Assembly (NCBI RefSeq): GCF_017104965.1
Contig: NZ_JAAGPR010000004.1
Span: 372,001 to 436,000 of the forward strand
Source of the DNA: Paraburkholderia sp. Ac-20340
GTDB lineage: Bacteria > Pseudomonadota > Gammaproteobacteria > Burkholderiales > Burkholderiaceae
DNA: 64,000 nt
Direction: 5' to 3'
Below the pieces are notes generated by a model. It was not told the DNA's origin, searched no databases, and saw nothing but the letters and a program-made list of their open reading frames with translations. Shown in pieces: positions 36,066-44,338 of the stretch. The first letter of the stretch is position 1, and each line of letters begins with the position of its first letter. A program made the position numbers and the translations under genes.

Positions 36066-37265
36066 TTATTGCGGTGCGAGCACGCTGGCCATCGCTTCGG
36101 CCACGTAGTCGAGATTGCTGGCGTTCAGTCCGGCGACGCACAGGCGCCCCGAGCGCAACAGATAGACGCCAAAACGTTCGCGCAACGCATCCACTTCGTG
36201 CGCGCGCAGACCGGTGTAACTGAACATGCCGCGCTGCTCGACGAGGTAGTCGAAGGCGCGGCCCGGCAGCGCATCGCGCAGGCGGTCGCGCAGGCCCGTG
36301 CGCATCGACTTGATACGCGCGCGCATGGCCGCCACTTCGGCGTCCCATTGCGCGTAAAGCTGCGCGTCGCCCAGCACCTGAGCGACGAGTTGCGCGCCGA
36401 ACAGCGGCGGGCTCGAATAGGCGCGGCGCACGCCCGCCTGCATCTGCGTGAGCACGCGGGTGGCTTCCTGCTCGCTCGAACAGACGACCGAGAGCCCGCC
36501 GCAACGCTCGCCATAGAGCGAAAAATTCTTCGAGAACGAATTGCTGACGAGAAAGGCCACGCCCGCATCGCTCATGGCGCGGATCGCCCAGGCATCGTCG
36601 TCGAGGCCGTCGCCGAAACCTTGATACGCCATGTCGATGAACGGAATCAGGCCGCGCGCCTGCACGCAGGCGATCACGGCGCGCCATTGTTCGCGCGTGA
36701 GATCGAGGCCGGTGGGATTGTGGCAACACGGTTGCAGCAGCACGAAACTGCGCGCCGGCAGTGTTTCGAGCGTGGCGAGCATGGCGTCGAAACGGATGCC
36801 GTTGCTGGCCGCGTCGTAATACGGATAGCTGTGCACCTCGATCTGCGCGCCCGCGAACAGGACGCGGTGATTGTCCCAGCTCGGATCGCTGATCCAGATC
36901 GCGCTATCGGGGAAATAGCGCTTGATGAACTCCGCGCCCAGACGCAGCGCGCCCGAACCGCCAAGCGTCTGCAAGGTCGCGACGCGGCGCTCGCGCACGG
37001 CCGCGCAGGCCTCGCCGAACACCACGCGCTGCACGGCCTCGCGAAACGGCGCCGAGCCTTCCATCGGCAAGTAGGTGTGGGGCGCGCCCTGCGCGGCGAT
37101 GCGCGCGGCGGCGTTGCGCACGCTTTCCAGCACGGGAATGGCGCCGTTTTCGTCGTAGAACAGGCCGATGCTCAGATTGACCTTGCGCGCTTGCGGGTCG
37201 CGCTGGAAGTCCTGGAACAGGGACAGGATCGGGTCGCCGGGGTAGGCGTTGACGTGGTGAAACAT
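36066..37265 (-). CDS. Class I aromatic/aspartate aminotransferase (TyrB/AspC type)
   Basis: 399 residues, PLP fold type I. Hallmarks of the aspartate/tyrosine aminotransferase group: [67 protein letters not shown], and the PLP lysine in [19 protein letters not shown]. It converts an aromatic or acidic amino acid to its 2-oxo acid with 2-oxoglutarate. The operon order aminotransferase, RidA, porin, permease suggests uptake and catabolism of one amino acid. It is divergent from an Lrp regulator. Confidence 0.9.
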   Translation of the reverse strand: MFHHVNAYPGDPILSLFQDFQRDPQARKVNLSIGLFYDENGAIPVLESVRNAAARIAAQGAPHTYLPMEGSAPFREAVQRVVFGEACAAVRERRVATLQTLGGSGALRLGAEFIKRYFPDSAIWISDPSWDNHRVLFAGAQIEVHSYPYYDAASNGIRFDAMLATLETLPARSFVLLQPCCHNPTGLDLTREQWRAVIACVQARGLIPFIDMAYQGFGDGLDDDAWAIRAMSDAGVAFLVSNSFSKNFSLYGERCGGLSVVCSSEQEATRVLTQMQAGVRRAYSSPPLFGAQLVAQVLGDAQLYAQWDAEVAAMRARIKSMRTGLRDRLRDALPGRAFDYLVEQRGMFSYTGLRAHEVDALRERFGVYLLRSGRLCVAGLNASNLDYVAEAMASVLAPQ

Positions 37266-37415
37266 GCTCGAATCCTTGTGGTTTTCGTCGAATTATTGCG
37301 AGCATGTTATAGAGGAGGAAATAAAATATGCTTCGTTTATCGTGCGTCTTTTGCTTGTGGCGTGGTAGAGTCTGCGAATATTTCCACAATTCTTGAATGA
37401 GTCTGCTGACCACCT

Positions 37416-37886
37416 ATGGACCGTACAGACATGCGCATTTTGCGCGTTTTGGAGAAGGATGGCCGCATCAGCAATCAGGATCTCGCAGACGCGGTGAAAC
37501 TCTCGCCTTCGGCCTGTTTGCGGCGCGTGAAGATCCTGGAGGAGCGGGGCGTGATCGTCGGCTATCGGTCGGTGATTGCGCCCAAGGCGATCGGCGTGGG
37601 TTTCGAGGCGCTGGTGCAGGTGTCGATGCGGCCGGAGGAGGACGACTGGCACGCGCGCTTTTCGGAGGCGATTCAGGCGTGGCCCGAAGTGGTGTCGGCG
37701 CAGATCGTCACGGGCACGTCCAATTACGTGTTGCGCGTGCGCGCGCGCGACCTCGATCACTATTCCGATTTCGTGATTCACCGCCTGCATCGCGCGCCCG
37801 GCGTCATGGCCATCAACTCGAATATCGTGCTGGCGACGGTGAAGGATGGCGGATCGGTGCTGGATCTTGCGGTGCTACCGGGTTGA
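37416..37886 (+). CDS. Lrp/AsnC-family transcriptional regulator
   Basis: 156 residues. An N-terminal HTH (MDRTDMRILRVLEKDGRISNQDLADAVKLSPSACLRRVKIL) and C-terminal RAM/AsnC ligand-binding domain (GFEALVQVSM, YVLRVRARDLDHYSDFV, VMAINSNIVLATVKDGG). It is divergent from the aminotransferase operon, with a 150-bp AT-richer intergenic region (37266-37415) suited to Lrp binding. It is the likely regulator of that operon, with the transported amino acid as effector. Confidence 0.9.
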   Translation: MDRTDMRILRVLEKDGRISNQDLADAVKLSPSACLRRVKILEERGVIVGYRSVIAPKAIGVGFEALVQVSMRPEEDDWHARFSEAIQAWPEVVSAQIVTGTSNYVLRVRARDLDHYSDFVIHRLHRAPGVMAINSNIVLATVKDGGSVLDLAVLPG

Positions 37887-37940
37887 GCGGCTGGCGCGCT
37901 GCGGTTTCGATCGGTGATCGCGTGTTTTCTGCTGTTATGA

Positions 37941-37980
37941 CAAAATGTCCCGACTTATAAGGAGTCAACGAGACATTTTG
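37941..37980 (+). repeat. Inverted repeat at the 5' end of a small HTH gene
   Basis: CAAAATGTCCCG (37941-37952) pairs with CGAGACATTTTG (37969-37980), 11 of 12 positions, spacer 16 bp. An ATG at 37945 lies inside the left arm. The symmetry and spacing suggest a protein-binding site, perhaps autoregulation by the small HTH protein that begins here. Confidence 0.5.
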
Positions 37981-37989
37981 CGCAAATCT

Positions 37990-38172
37990 ATGAAGACTGC
38001 AGACCTTTCTTATGCACTGGCACGCCTTGGCTGGACCCAGGTGACGTTCGCCGAATACGCCGGATACGACCGCCGCACAGTCGGACGCTGGATGAATGGC
38101 GAGTCACCTGTGCCCTTGCTGGTCGAAAAGCATATCGACCTGTTGCTGGCGATTCGTGACAGGATGCCTTGA
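37990..38172 (+). CDS. Small HTH (XRE/Cro-like) DNA-binding protein
   Basis: 60 residues if it starts at ATG 37990 (MKTADLSYALARLGWTQVTFAEYAGYDRRTVGRWMNGESPVP), 64 from TTG 37978 or 75 from ATG 37945. The chain is almost entirely one helix-turn-helix, with the Cro/C1-type GWTQ...A..AG.DRRTVGRW signature. AAGGAG at 37959-37964 favours TTG 37978, but the spacing (13 bp) is long. A single-domain HTH with an inverted repeat over its own start resembles small autoregulators or remnants of phage/toxin-antitoxin regulators; no partner gene is adjacent. Confidence 0.65.
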   Translation: MKTADLSYALARLGWTQVTFAEYAGYDRRTVGRWMNGESPVPLLVEKHIDLLLAIRDRMP

Positions 38173-38221
38173 GTTGCGCGGCAAAAAACCTGAGTGATCG
38201 GGCGGGCTCGCGCTCGAAAAA

Positions 38222-38294
38222 GAATGGCGCTATTCGATTCAAAATAAATAATCTTGATTCACGGCGAATAGTTTTCGCAAAGGGAGCGCCATTC
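38222..38294. repeat. 73-bp nested inverted repeat
   Basis: Outer arms GAATGGCGCT (38222-38231) and AGCGCCATTC (38285-38294) are perfect inverted repeats, and inner CTATTCG (38231-38237) pairs with CGAATAG (38265-38271). The centre is AT-rich. It could be a short inverted-repeat element, a transcript hairpin, or a binding site. It lies between the small HTH gene and the membrane protein gene. Confidence 0.45.
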
Positions 38295-38370
38295 AATTCA
38301 AACAGCGCTTCCTCTTGAAGGTCGCCGGTATACACTTCCCCAATCGATAATCAGAACGCAGGGGAATGAA

Positions 38371-39306
38371 TTGATTGCAGTTCCGGTGTGGTCGAACGCG
38401 CAGTTCACGATTATCCTGCTTTCGGTTTTATCGACTTTTGCACTCATCGTCGGCGGCCTGCTGCTCGCGGTGATTCCGCCTGTGCGTCGCTGGGTAGGGC
38501 TGAGGCCTAAACTGCGCATCGGCCTGCTGGTATCGACGCCATTGCTGTTGCTGGCCTCGCTGCCCACACTGGTGATGGCCATGGCGGCGTTCGGTGCGTG
38601 GCGCTCGGTCACCGCGCCGGAATCGGAGCGTCATATTACGCTGGAGCACGATCAGACAATCGACGGCTTTACGTTGCCCGCCGGTACGCATCTGGATCTG
38701 ATCGAGGCTTATGAAATCGATTCATTCAAGCACGCCCGTTTTCCCCATCCAGTCAACATGCTCGACGTGACAGCGACCGGAATGAATTCGGTCTTGCCTT
38801 ATTCGGTTGCCTTCACGGGGACGGGCGAACAGACGATCGCGGGCTGGACCTGCGATGCAACGGACGAAATCGAATTCAGCCGAAGCACCGACAAGCATTT
38901 CGATCTGGACATGAAATCGCCTTTTCACTTTAGCGGTTGCACGCTGGGGCACGGCAACAGGATTGCGGGCCGTCTTTTGCTGCCCGCGAACGCTACGATC
39001 GCTGAAGGCACGCTGCACGCGGAGTTTTTCAACGTCAAAGTGGCCGATCCCTTGCCGATTGGGCCGGGCGGTGCGCTGTTGAAAACCAATTGTCTGGTGA
39101 TCGACCGCAACAGCCGCATGCCCCAGGATATGAATACCGGGCTGCTGGTGAATCCGCTCAAGTGGAAAAACAAGACCTGGCCCGCCGGAACCGAAGTGAT
39201 GTGGGATGCACCGAAGCCTGGCGCGTCTGCAAAAGTCACTGCCTGGTCGTTCTTCGAGCATTCGGCCAGTCTGGATTCGAACGATTCGTTTTCTTGCCTT
39301 GGTTAA
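38371..39306 (+). CDS. Hypothetical membrane protein (311 aa)
   Basis: Not recognised. 311 residues from TTG 38371, with GCAGGGG 6 bp upstream. Two N-terminal membrane helices (FTIILLSVLSTFALIVGGLLLAV and IGLLVSTPLLLLASLPTLVMAMAAF), then about 220 residues of soluble, presumably periplasmic domain. That domain has repeated beta-like strands with Gly/Asn turns (LEHDQTIDGFTLPAGTHLDLIE, GGALLKTNCLVIDR, KNKTWPAGTEVMWD). Two TFTLPAG/TWPAGT-like stretches suggest an internal repeat. No enzyme motif is visible. Base composition is slightly lower in GC than neighbouring catabolic genes. Confidence 0.6.
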   Translation: MIAVPVWSNAQFTIILLSVLSTFALIVGGLLLAVIPPVRRWVGLRPKLRIGLLVSTPLLLLASLPTLVMAMAAFGAWRSVTAPESERHITLEHDQTIDGFTLPAGTHLDLIEAYEIDSFKHARFPHPVNMLDVTATGMNSVLPYSVAFTGTGEQTIAGWTCDATDEIEFSRSTDKHFDLDMKSPFHFSGCTLGHGNRIAGRLLLPANATIAEGTLHAEFFNVKVADPLPIGPGGALLKTNCLVIDRNSRMPQDMNTGLLVNPLKWKNKTWPAGTEVMWDAPKPGASAKVTAWSFFEHSASLDSNDSFSCLG

Positions 39307-39700
39307 GCCGGGTTTCTACGGCGAATCGCCCGGGCATGCTCACGTGGATTCACTACGATTCTCCCGTCACGCGCCGTTTCTATGCGGGCAGTGACGAACT
39401 AATTCACATTAGCGTGGAAACTGCTTTATCTGCTGTCGGCAACGTGGTCGTGCGGACTCTGGAGTTACGTCATGCGCTGGCGTGGTGTGCCAAAGGAAGA
39501 TGAATTCACTGCGCGTGGGTTTTAAGGGCGGCAAATCGGTAAATTGGCAAAAAAGGGGCGGGTGCAGGCCATCCGCTAATTCTTTCCTGTGAAACGGGCC
39601 GTAACGCGACGGGATTTTCAAGGCTGGATTTGAGTGAGTACCGGGGCTTATCGTACGAGCGCTCGACGAGCTTCAGTGCTTTGCCAAGGAGAATTCAGCC
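39307..39700. other. 394-bp gap with no supported gene
   Basis: I see no convincing coding region. A short open frame from 39336 to 39503 has no ribosome site or family resemblance. AAGGAG at 39686-39691 is the ribosome site of the next gene, and the AT-richer stretch around 39.5-39.6 kb may hold its promoter. Confidence 0.5.
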
Positions 39701-40135
39701 ATGAAGAAAATACAGATCGTTATCGCCGCTATTGCCGCTTCGGCTGCCGTCTCGCTGCAAGTTCGCGCCGACGAACCGGTTCCGCCGATGCCCGACCATC
39801 ACGCGCCCATGTTCGCCGGCGATATGGGGCAGGTCCCTCCGTTCCATGGCCCGGATTTCGACGTCATCAACGATCTCGAGCAATTGCGCCGCCTGTATAG
39901 CCTGTCTGGGCGTCCTGGCGACATCGTGGCGGTCTATCACGAGGTGCTGGACAAGTCGCACAATCCGGCGGTGCGCCGCTTCGCCTATGACGCCCTGGCT
40001 CGCGAACAGCTGAAGCCGGCGGACCCCGCAGCGGCCATCGCAACGATCCACGCCAGCCTCGAAGAAGATCTCGATCGCGCCAACAAGCCGCCGCGCGCAG
40101 AAGGCGGGCAAAAGCCGGGCGTGCCGCATCCCTGA
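39701..40135 (+). CDS. Small secreted protein of unknown function
   Basis: 144 residues with a clear signal peptide (MKKIQIVIAAIAASAAVSLQVRA, cleavage before DEP). The mature part is rich in Pro, His, Asp and Met at its start (PPMPDHHAPMFAGDMGQVPPFHGPDFD), which could bind metal. A helical region follows (INDLEQLRRLYSLSGRPGDIVAVYHEVLDKS) with a proline-rich tail. No domain recognised. ATG 39701 has AAGGAG 9 bp upstream. It stands alone; I make no functional claim. Confidence 0.65.
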   Translation: MKKIQIVIAAIAASAAVSLQVRADEPVPPMPDHHAPMFAGDMGQVPPFHGPDFDVINDLEQLRRLYSLSGRPGDIVAVYHEVLDKSHNPAVRRFAYDALAREQLKPADPAAAIATIHASLEEDLDRANKPPRAEGGQKPGVPHP

Positions 40136-40416
40136 GGTGCGGGAACCGGGGCGGAAAGTCGGCGAATGGCGCGCCTGAAGTCCTCACTGAACCTTACGGA
40201 AGGTTTCTTTCCGCAACGGATCAGAAAGGATTGGCGCGCAGCTTTCCATGCTGGCACTGATTGCAGAACCGCATGGCCGCCGCCTCGCGCGGCCATGGAT
40301 CGCGTCCCCAAAACCGATCACGAAATTCAATAGTTCACGCGCGAAAATTATCATTTTTCAATGCCGTGCCGATGACTAAATAATCCGTCACCAGCTCACA
40401 CAATGACGGAGACAGC

Positions 40417-41430
40417 ATGTCATCACCCGCACAGATCAAGCGCGGCATCAGCCTTTACAGCTATCAGGAAGAGTTTTTCCTGCTCAAGCTCGACCTCGAA
40501 GGCTGCCTCGCCGAAGCGGCGAAAATCGGCGCTCATGGAATCGAGATCGTCAGTGAACAGATGATTCCGCGTGCACCGCACGCCGCCGACGCGTTCTACG
40601 CGCAATGGCACGAGTGGATGGCGCAATACGGCCTCACGCCCGTGTGCCACGATCTCTTTCTCGACACGAAACGCTATCCCGATCGCCGCCTGAGCGATGA
40701 CGAATGCGTGGCATCGATCGAAGCCGACCTGCGCCATGCGCATCGTCTGGGTTGCCGTTTCGTGCGCGTGCTCGTGAGCGTCTCACCGCATATTCTCGCG
40801 CGCTGCGTGAGCGCCGCCGAACGCTACGACGTGAAAATGCTGCTGGAAGTGCACTCGCCGCTGCATTTCGATCATCCGTGGATCATGCGTCACGCGGAAT
40901 CGATGGAGCGTCTGGGCACGCAGCACATCGGCTTCATGCCCGACATGGGGATCTTCGTCAAGCGTTACCCGCGTGTCATGCGCGACCGATTCGTGCGGAT
41001 GGGTGCGCGCGCAACGATCGCCGATTTCATCTGCGCCGCTTACGACGATCGCATTCTCTCCGAATACCTCGTGCAGGATGTGCGCCAGATGGGCGGTACG
41101 CCGGTTGAACTGGCCATGGCCGAAACCGTGCGCCACACGATCTGGTCGAACCCGCGGCGCCTGCTCGAATTCATGCCGCGCATTCATCATATTCACGCGA
41201 AGTTCTACGAGATGACGCCCGAGTGCATCGAGCCGAGCATTCCCTATGACGAAATCCTTCCGGTGCTGATCGAAGGCGGCTACAACGGCTATCTGTCGAG
41301 CGAATACGAAGGCAATCGCCACGTGCAGGACGCGTTCGACGTGGACAGCATCGAACAGGTGCGCAGGCAGCATCGCATGTTCGAAACGCTGCTCGATCAG
41401 CACGCTGCAATCGCTGCGGTCGCGGCTTAA
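40417..41430 (+). CDS. Candidate C-glycoside deglycosidase alpha subunit (sugar-isomerase/epimerase TIM barrel)
   Basis: 337 residues of the sugar phosphate isomerase/epimerase (xylose-isomerase-like) fold. The divalent-metal ligands expected in these barrels are visible as Glu144 (MLLEVHSP), Asp176 (GFMPDMGIF), His260 (HHIHAKFYEM) and Glu296 (YLSSEYEGN). The HIHAKFYEM and SSEYEGNRHVQDA blocks are what I remember of the catalytic subunit of C-glycoside deglycosidases (DgpC/CarC type). The next gene encodes a DUF6379-like beta subunit 45 bp downstream, the pairing that defines this enzyme family. It would split the C-C bond of 3-oxo C-glycosides. Assigned from fold, motifs and pairing, not from any search. 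ATG 40417 follows GGAGACAGC. Confidence 0.72.
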   Translation: MSSPAQIKRGISLYSYQEEFFLLKLDLEGCLAEAAKIGAHGIEIVSEQMIPRAPHAADAFYAQWHEWMAQYGLTPVCHDLFLDTKRYPDRRLSDDECVASIEADLRHAHRLGCRFVRVLVSVSPHILARCVSAAERYDVKMLLEVHSPLHFDHPWIMRHAESMERLGTQHIGFMPDMGIFVKRYPRVMRDRFVRMGARATIADFICAAYDDRILSEYLVQDVRQMGGTPVELAMAETVRHTIWSNPRRLLEFMPRIHHIHAKFYEMTPECIEPSIPYDEILPVLIEGGYNGYLSSEYEGNRHVQDAFDVDSIEQVRRQHRMFETLLDQHAAIAAVAA

Positions 41431-41475
41431 ACCGTTTTGGCCGGCTTCGGCATTCAGGTAAGGAGACAACTCATT

Positions 41476-41883
41476 ATGTTCGACAAATACATCATCTGCG
41501 AAAACGGCTTGCGTCCGCGCGCTGGAAACGAAGCCGCAGCGGGTTTTTCGCTGGAATTACGTTTGCCGTATTACCGCGCGCTCGGTCTTTCGATGGTGGA
41601 AAAGATCGCGCTGACGATCGACGGCGAAACCGTGCCGGTCGAGCGCATGACGCTGAACGTCGAGGACGGCGCGTTCGCCGTCGCCGATCTCGGCAAGGTG
41701 GACGACGCGCGCTGGGGTTTCGGCGAAGTCGCGCGTCTCGATGTGGCGGGCGTGACGCTCAAGGCGACGCCCGAGGGCGGTCACGACGTCCAGGTCGAAC
41801 AGCATCTGCGTATCAGCTATCTGCCGTTCACGCTGGTCGGCAAGGATCGAAAATGCCTTGCGCTGGAGGCGGCGCTGGCGTGA
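41476..41883 (+). CDS. Candidate C-glycoside deglycosidase beta subunit (DUF6379-like)
   Basis: 135 residues, no signal peptide, largely beta-strand. The start MFDKYIICENGLRP and the segments GFSLELRLPYYRALGLSMVEKIALTIDGE, VEHxTLNVED-like VERMTLNVEDGAF and ISYLPF resemble the small subunit (DUF6379 / CGDB) of C-glycoside deglycosidases. That subunit tightly clamps the TIM-barrel alpha subunit and shapes the active site. Length and order match the known alpha-beta arrangement. AAGGAGACAAC upstream is a good ribosome site. The call depends on my memory of the family. Confidence 0.7.
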   Translation: MFDKYIICENGLRPRAGNEAAAGFSLELRLPYYRALGLSMVEKIALTIDGETVPVERMTLNVEDGAFAVADLGKVDDARWGFGEVARLDVAGVTLKATPEGGHDVQVEQHLRISYLPFTLVGKDRKCLALEAALA

Positions 41884-42007
41884 TTTGGCGCGACATGCAA
41901 AGCTGGTAGCATTCGCGCGCATGCGAACGCAAGCGCAAGCTGGAACAGGATGGTGAGCGGGCAAGGGTGCGAAGAACACTCGCCCGTCCGGTCGATTTGA
42001 ATCGATC

Positions 42008-42063
42008 ATGAAAAGAGTCGTGAAAAGACTCATGAGAAAAGTCAGAGGCCGCGAGGCGGCCTC
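42008..42063 (+). promoter_or_regulatory. Repeat-rich leader with hairpin before the MFS gene
   Basis: Three imperfect copies of a GAAAAG(n)GTC/ACTC unit (about 42008-42043), then a perfect hairpin GAGGCCG-cgagg-CGGCCTC (42045-42063). The hairpin directly abuts the Shine-Dalgarno AAGGAGA (42064-42070). No T-tract follows, so it is more likely a translational or mRNA-stability element than a terminator. Confidence 0.4.
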
Positions 42064-42075
42064 AAGGAGACACGT

Positions 42076-43278
42076 ATGACGAACAGAACTGCAGGCGCGG
42101 CGCAAGGCCTCGTGCTGAGCGTGGCATCGACGATGTCGGTGATGGGCGCGGTGGTCATGGCCCCGTTGCTGCCGAGCCTTCACGCGCAATTCGCCACCAC
42201 ACCCGGCGTCGATTTCCTCGTGCCGATGGCGCTTACCGCGCCTTCGTTGTGTGTGGCTTTGCTCGCGCCCGTGATTGGCGTGGCGGCCGACCGCATCGGC
42301 CGTCGCCGCGCGTATCTCTTCGCGCTGCTGCTGTACGTGCTCTTTGGCACCGCGCCGCTTTATCTCCAGACCTTGCCGCAGATTCTCGCCAGCCGCGTGG
42401 GCGTGGGTTTCGCCGAGGCCGTCATCATGGTCTGCAGCACGACGCTGCTGGGCGATTATTTCACCGGCCCGGAGCGTGTGAAATGGCTTTCGGCGCAATC
42501 CGGTATTGCGTCGGTATCGGGTATCGCTTTCATCATGCTTGGCGGCGTGCTCGGGCGCGACAACTGGCGCATTCCGTTCGCCATGTACGCACTGAGCCTC
42601 GTGCTGTTTGCCTTCACGCTGCTGCTGACCTGGGAGCCCGCGCCGCGCGCACGCGAGACCACGCAGGCGCAGCGCTTTCCCTGGGGCAACCTGTTGAGCA
42701 ACGGCGTGCTGACGGTGATCGGCTCGCTGCTGTTCTATCTGATTCCCGTGCAGATGGGCGCGGTGCTGGCCGGGCACGGCGTCACTTCGCCCGCCACCAT
42801 CGGCATTCTGATTTCGATCGCCAGCATTCTTATTCCGATCGGCGCGTTTCTGTTTCGCCGCGCGGCGCTGCGGATTCGTCTCGATGCGATCGTGTGTCTG
42901 CCGTTTCTGCTGATGGGCGCGGGTCTCATCGCGCTTGGCCGCACCGGCGACGCGACGATGGACGTGATCGCCGCTTCGGTCCATCAACTCGGCGGCGGTT
43001 TCGTCCTGCCGGTATTGCTGACGATGGCGCTGCAACGTCTGCCGTTCGAATTGCGCGGACGCGGCACCGGCATCTGGATGTGCGCGTTCTTTCTCGGTCA
43101 GTTCATCAGCGCGCCCGTGGCGATTGGGGCGATGAAAGCGGCGGGTAGCATCGGTGTATCGCTGGGCTGGCTGGGCGTCATGAGTCTTGTCGTGTGCGCG
43201 GTGCTCGTGGTGGCTGCTGTGCCGCGTGCGCGCCGCGAAGGCTGGGGCGTATTGCCGAATACGACGCCTGGTCAATAA
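42076..43278 (+). CDS. MFS transporter (12 TM)
   Basis: 400 residues with 12 membrane segments in two bundles. The cytoplasmic loop between TM2 and TM3 carries the MFS motif GVAADRIGRRRAYLFAL. It resembles drug/sugar-type proton-coupled MFS proteins without narrower markers. It follows the deglycosidase pair, 192 bp downstream, and is convergent with the LysR genes; it may import the aglycone or glycoside, or export the aglycone. Confidence 0.88.
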   Translation: MTNRTAGAAQGLVLSVASTMSVMGAVVMAPLLPSLHAQFATTPGVDFLVPMALTAPSLCVALLAPVIGVAADRIGRRRAYLFALLLYVLFGTAPLYLQTLPQILASRVGVGFAEAVIMVCSTTLLGDYFTGPERVKWLSAQSGIASVSGIAFIMLGGVLGRDNWRIPFAMYALSLVLFAFTLLLTWEPAPRARETTQAQRFPWGNLLSNGVLTVIGSLLFYLIPVQMGAVLAGHGVTSPATIGILISIASILIPIGAFLFRRAALRIRLDAIVCLPFLLMGAGLIALGRTGDATMDVIAASVHQLGGGFVLPVLLTMALQRLPFELRGRGTGIWMCAFFLGQFISAPVAIGAMKAAGSIGVSLGWLGVMSLVVCAVLVVAAVPRARREGWGVLPNTTPGQ

Positions 43279-43293
43279 CGATTCGCCGATACG

Positions 43294-43331
43294 AAAACGC
43301 CATGCCGCTTATGCCGGCATGGCGTTTTGTT
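43294..43331 (+). terminator. Rho-independent terminator after the MFS gene
   Basis: Perfect 14-bp stem AAAACGCCATGCCG (43294-43307) / CGGCATGGCGTTTT (43315-43328), loop CTTATGC, followed by GTTTTGT. With its A-tract on the left side it can also serve the convergent LysR gene. Confidence 0.88.
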
Positions 43332-43362
43332 TTGTGCGGTACGTAGCGTGAGAATCGTGATG

Positions 43363-44325
43363 TCAGGCGACGACGTCCGGCGCGATTTCACTCGCGCAAT
43401 CGAGCAGCACGTCGCGAAACCACGCATACGCCGGGTCGTTTTCGCGCGTCTGCTGCCATTGCACGACTTCGGTGAGCGGCGGCAAGGCAATCGGGCAATC
43501 GATCACGCGCAATTCCGGTTCGCGCGCCGCGAAGCGCGCGGCAACAAAAGACGGCAGCGTTGCAATCAACGGCGTGCCTACGATGGCGAAGGGAATCGCC
43601 AGCAGATGTTCGGTGCGCACGGCGCGCTCGCGTTGCGCGCGATGAATCAAGGCATCGTCGGATTCGATCGTCATGACGCTGCCGTCCAGCAAGGTCGGCA
43701 CGATATGCGGCAGCGCGTAGAAAGCGGCTTCGTCGAGCGGCTTTTGCTTCGCGCGCGTGCCGGACACAGCGCGATTGCCGCGCCACACCAGACATTGATA
43801 CGGCGCGCTCAGCAACTGCCGGCGCGGATGATCCGCCGACGTGAACAGCCCCGGCAGCACCACGAAATCCAGTCCTTGCCGCTCCAGCGCTTCGACGGCC
43901 GGCGCGCGTGCTTCGCGAAACGCGCTGAATGTGCGCACATTGAGGCTGATGCCCGGCGCTTCTTTCGCGAGGCGCGCGCTCACGAGCGGTAGCAGAAAGC
44001 CCGCCACGATCTCCGAGCAGGCAATCGCAAACCGCCGTTCGGCGCGCGACGGATCGAATCCCGGTTTCGCCGATGTCAGCACGCGCGCGCGTTCGAGCCA
44101 TGCCTGCACGGCCGGTTTCAATTCGAGCGCGACGGGGCTCAGGACCAGTTTGCGGCCCGCCTGAATCAGCAGCGGATCGCCAAAATGCTCGCGCAGACGC
44201 GCCAGCATCGCGCTGATAGCGGGTTGCCCTACGTTGAGACGGTCGGCCACGCGCGTGACGCTGGGGTCGTCGAGCAGCGCGTCCAGCACCACGAGCAGAT
44301 TCAGATCGATCGAGCGATAGCGCAT
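43363..44325 (-). CDS. LysR-family regulator, NodD/NahR-like (first of tandem pair)
   Basis: 320 residues, LysR type: MRYRSIDLNLLVVLDALLDDPSVTRVADRLNVGQPAISAMLARLREHFGDPLL is the DNA-binding helix-turn-helix and linker. It has the (K/R)xxDLNLLVVLDALL start of the NodD/NahR/LinR-like subgroup, whose members sense aromatic compounds including flavonoids. The ligand domain runs from about residue 90. I start it at ATG 44325 because the family begins there. It lies 13 bp after the second LysR gene, so both are probably co-transcribed. The position between two glycoside gene blocks suggests an aglycone sensor. Confidence 0.85.
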   Translation of the reverse strand: MRYRSIDLNLLVVLDALLDDPSVTRVADRLNVGQPAISAMLARLREHFGDPLLIQAGRKLVLSPVALELKPAVQAWLERARVLTSAKPGFDPSRAERRFAIACSEIVAGFLLPLVSARLAKEAPGISLNVRTFSAFREARAPAVEALERQGLDFVVLPGLFTSADHPRRQLLSAPYQCLVWRGNRAVSGTRAKQKPLDEAAFYALPHIVPTLLDGSVMTIESDDALIHRAQRERAVRTEHLLAIPFAIVGTPLIATLPSFVAARFAAREPELRVIDCPIALPPLTEVVQWQQTRENDPAYAWFRDVLLDCASEIAPDVVA

Positions 44326-44338
44326 GGCGAATGCTCCA

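Noticed and set aside
39336..39503. 55-codon open frame after the membrane protein gene
   Set aside because: No ribosome site, no family resemblance, short.
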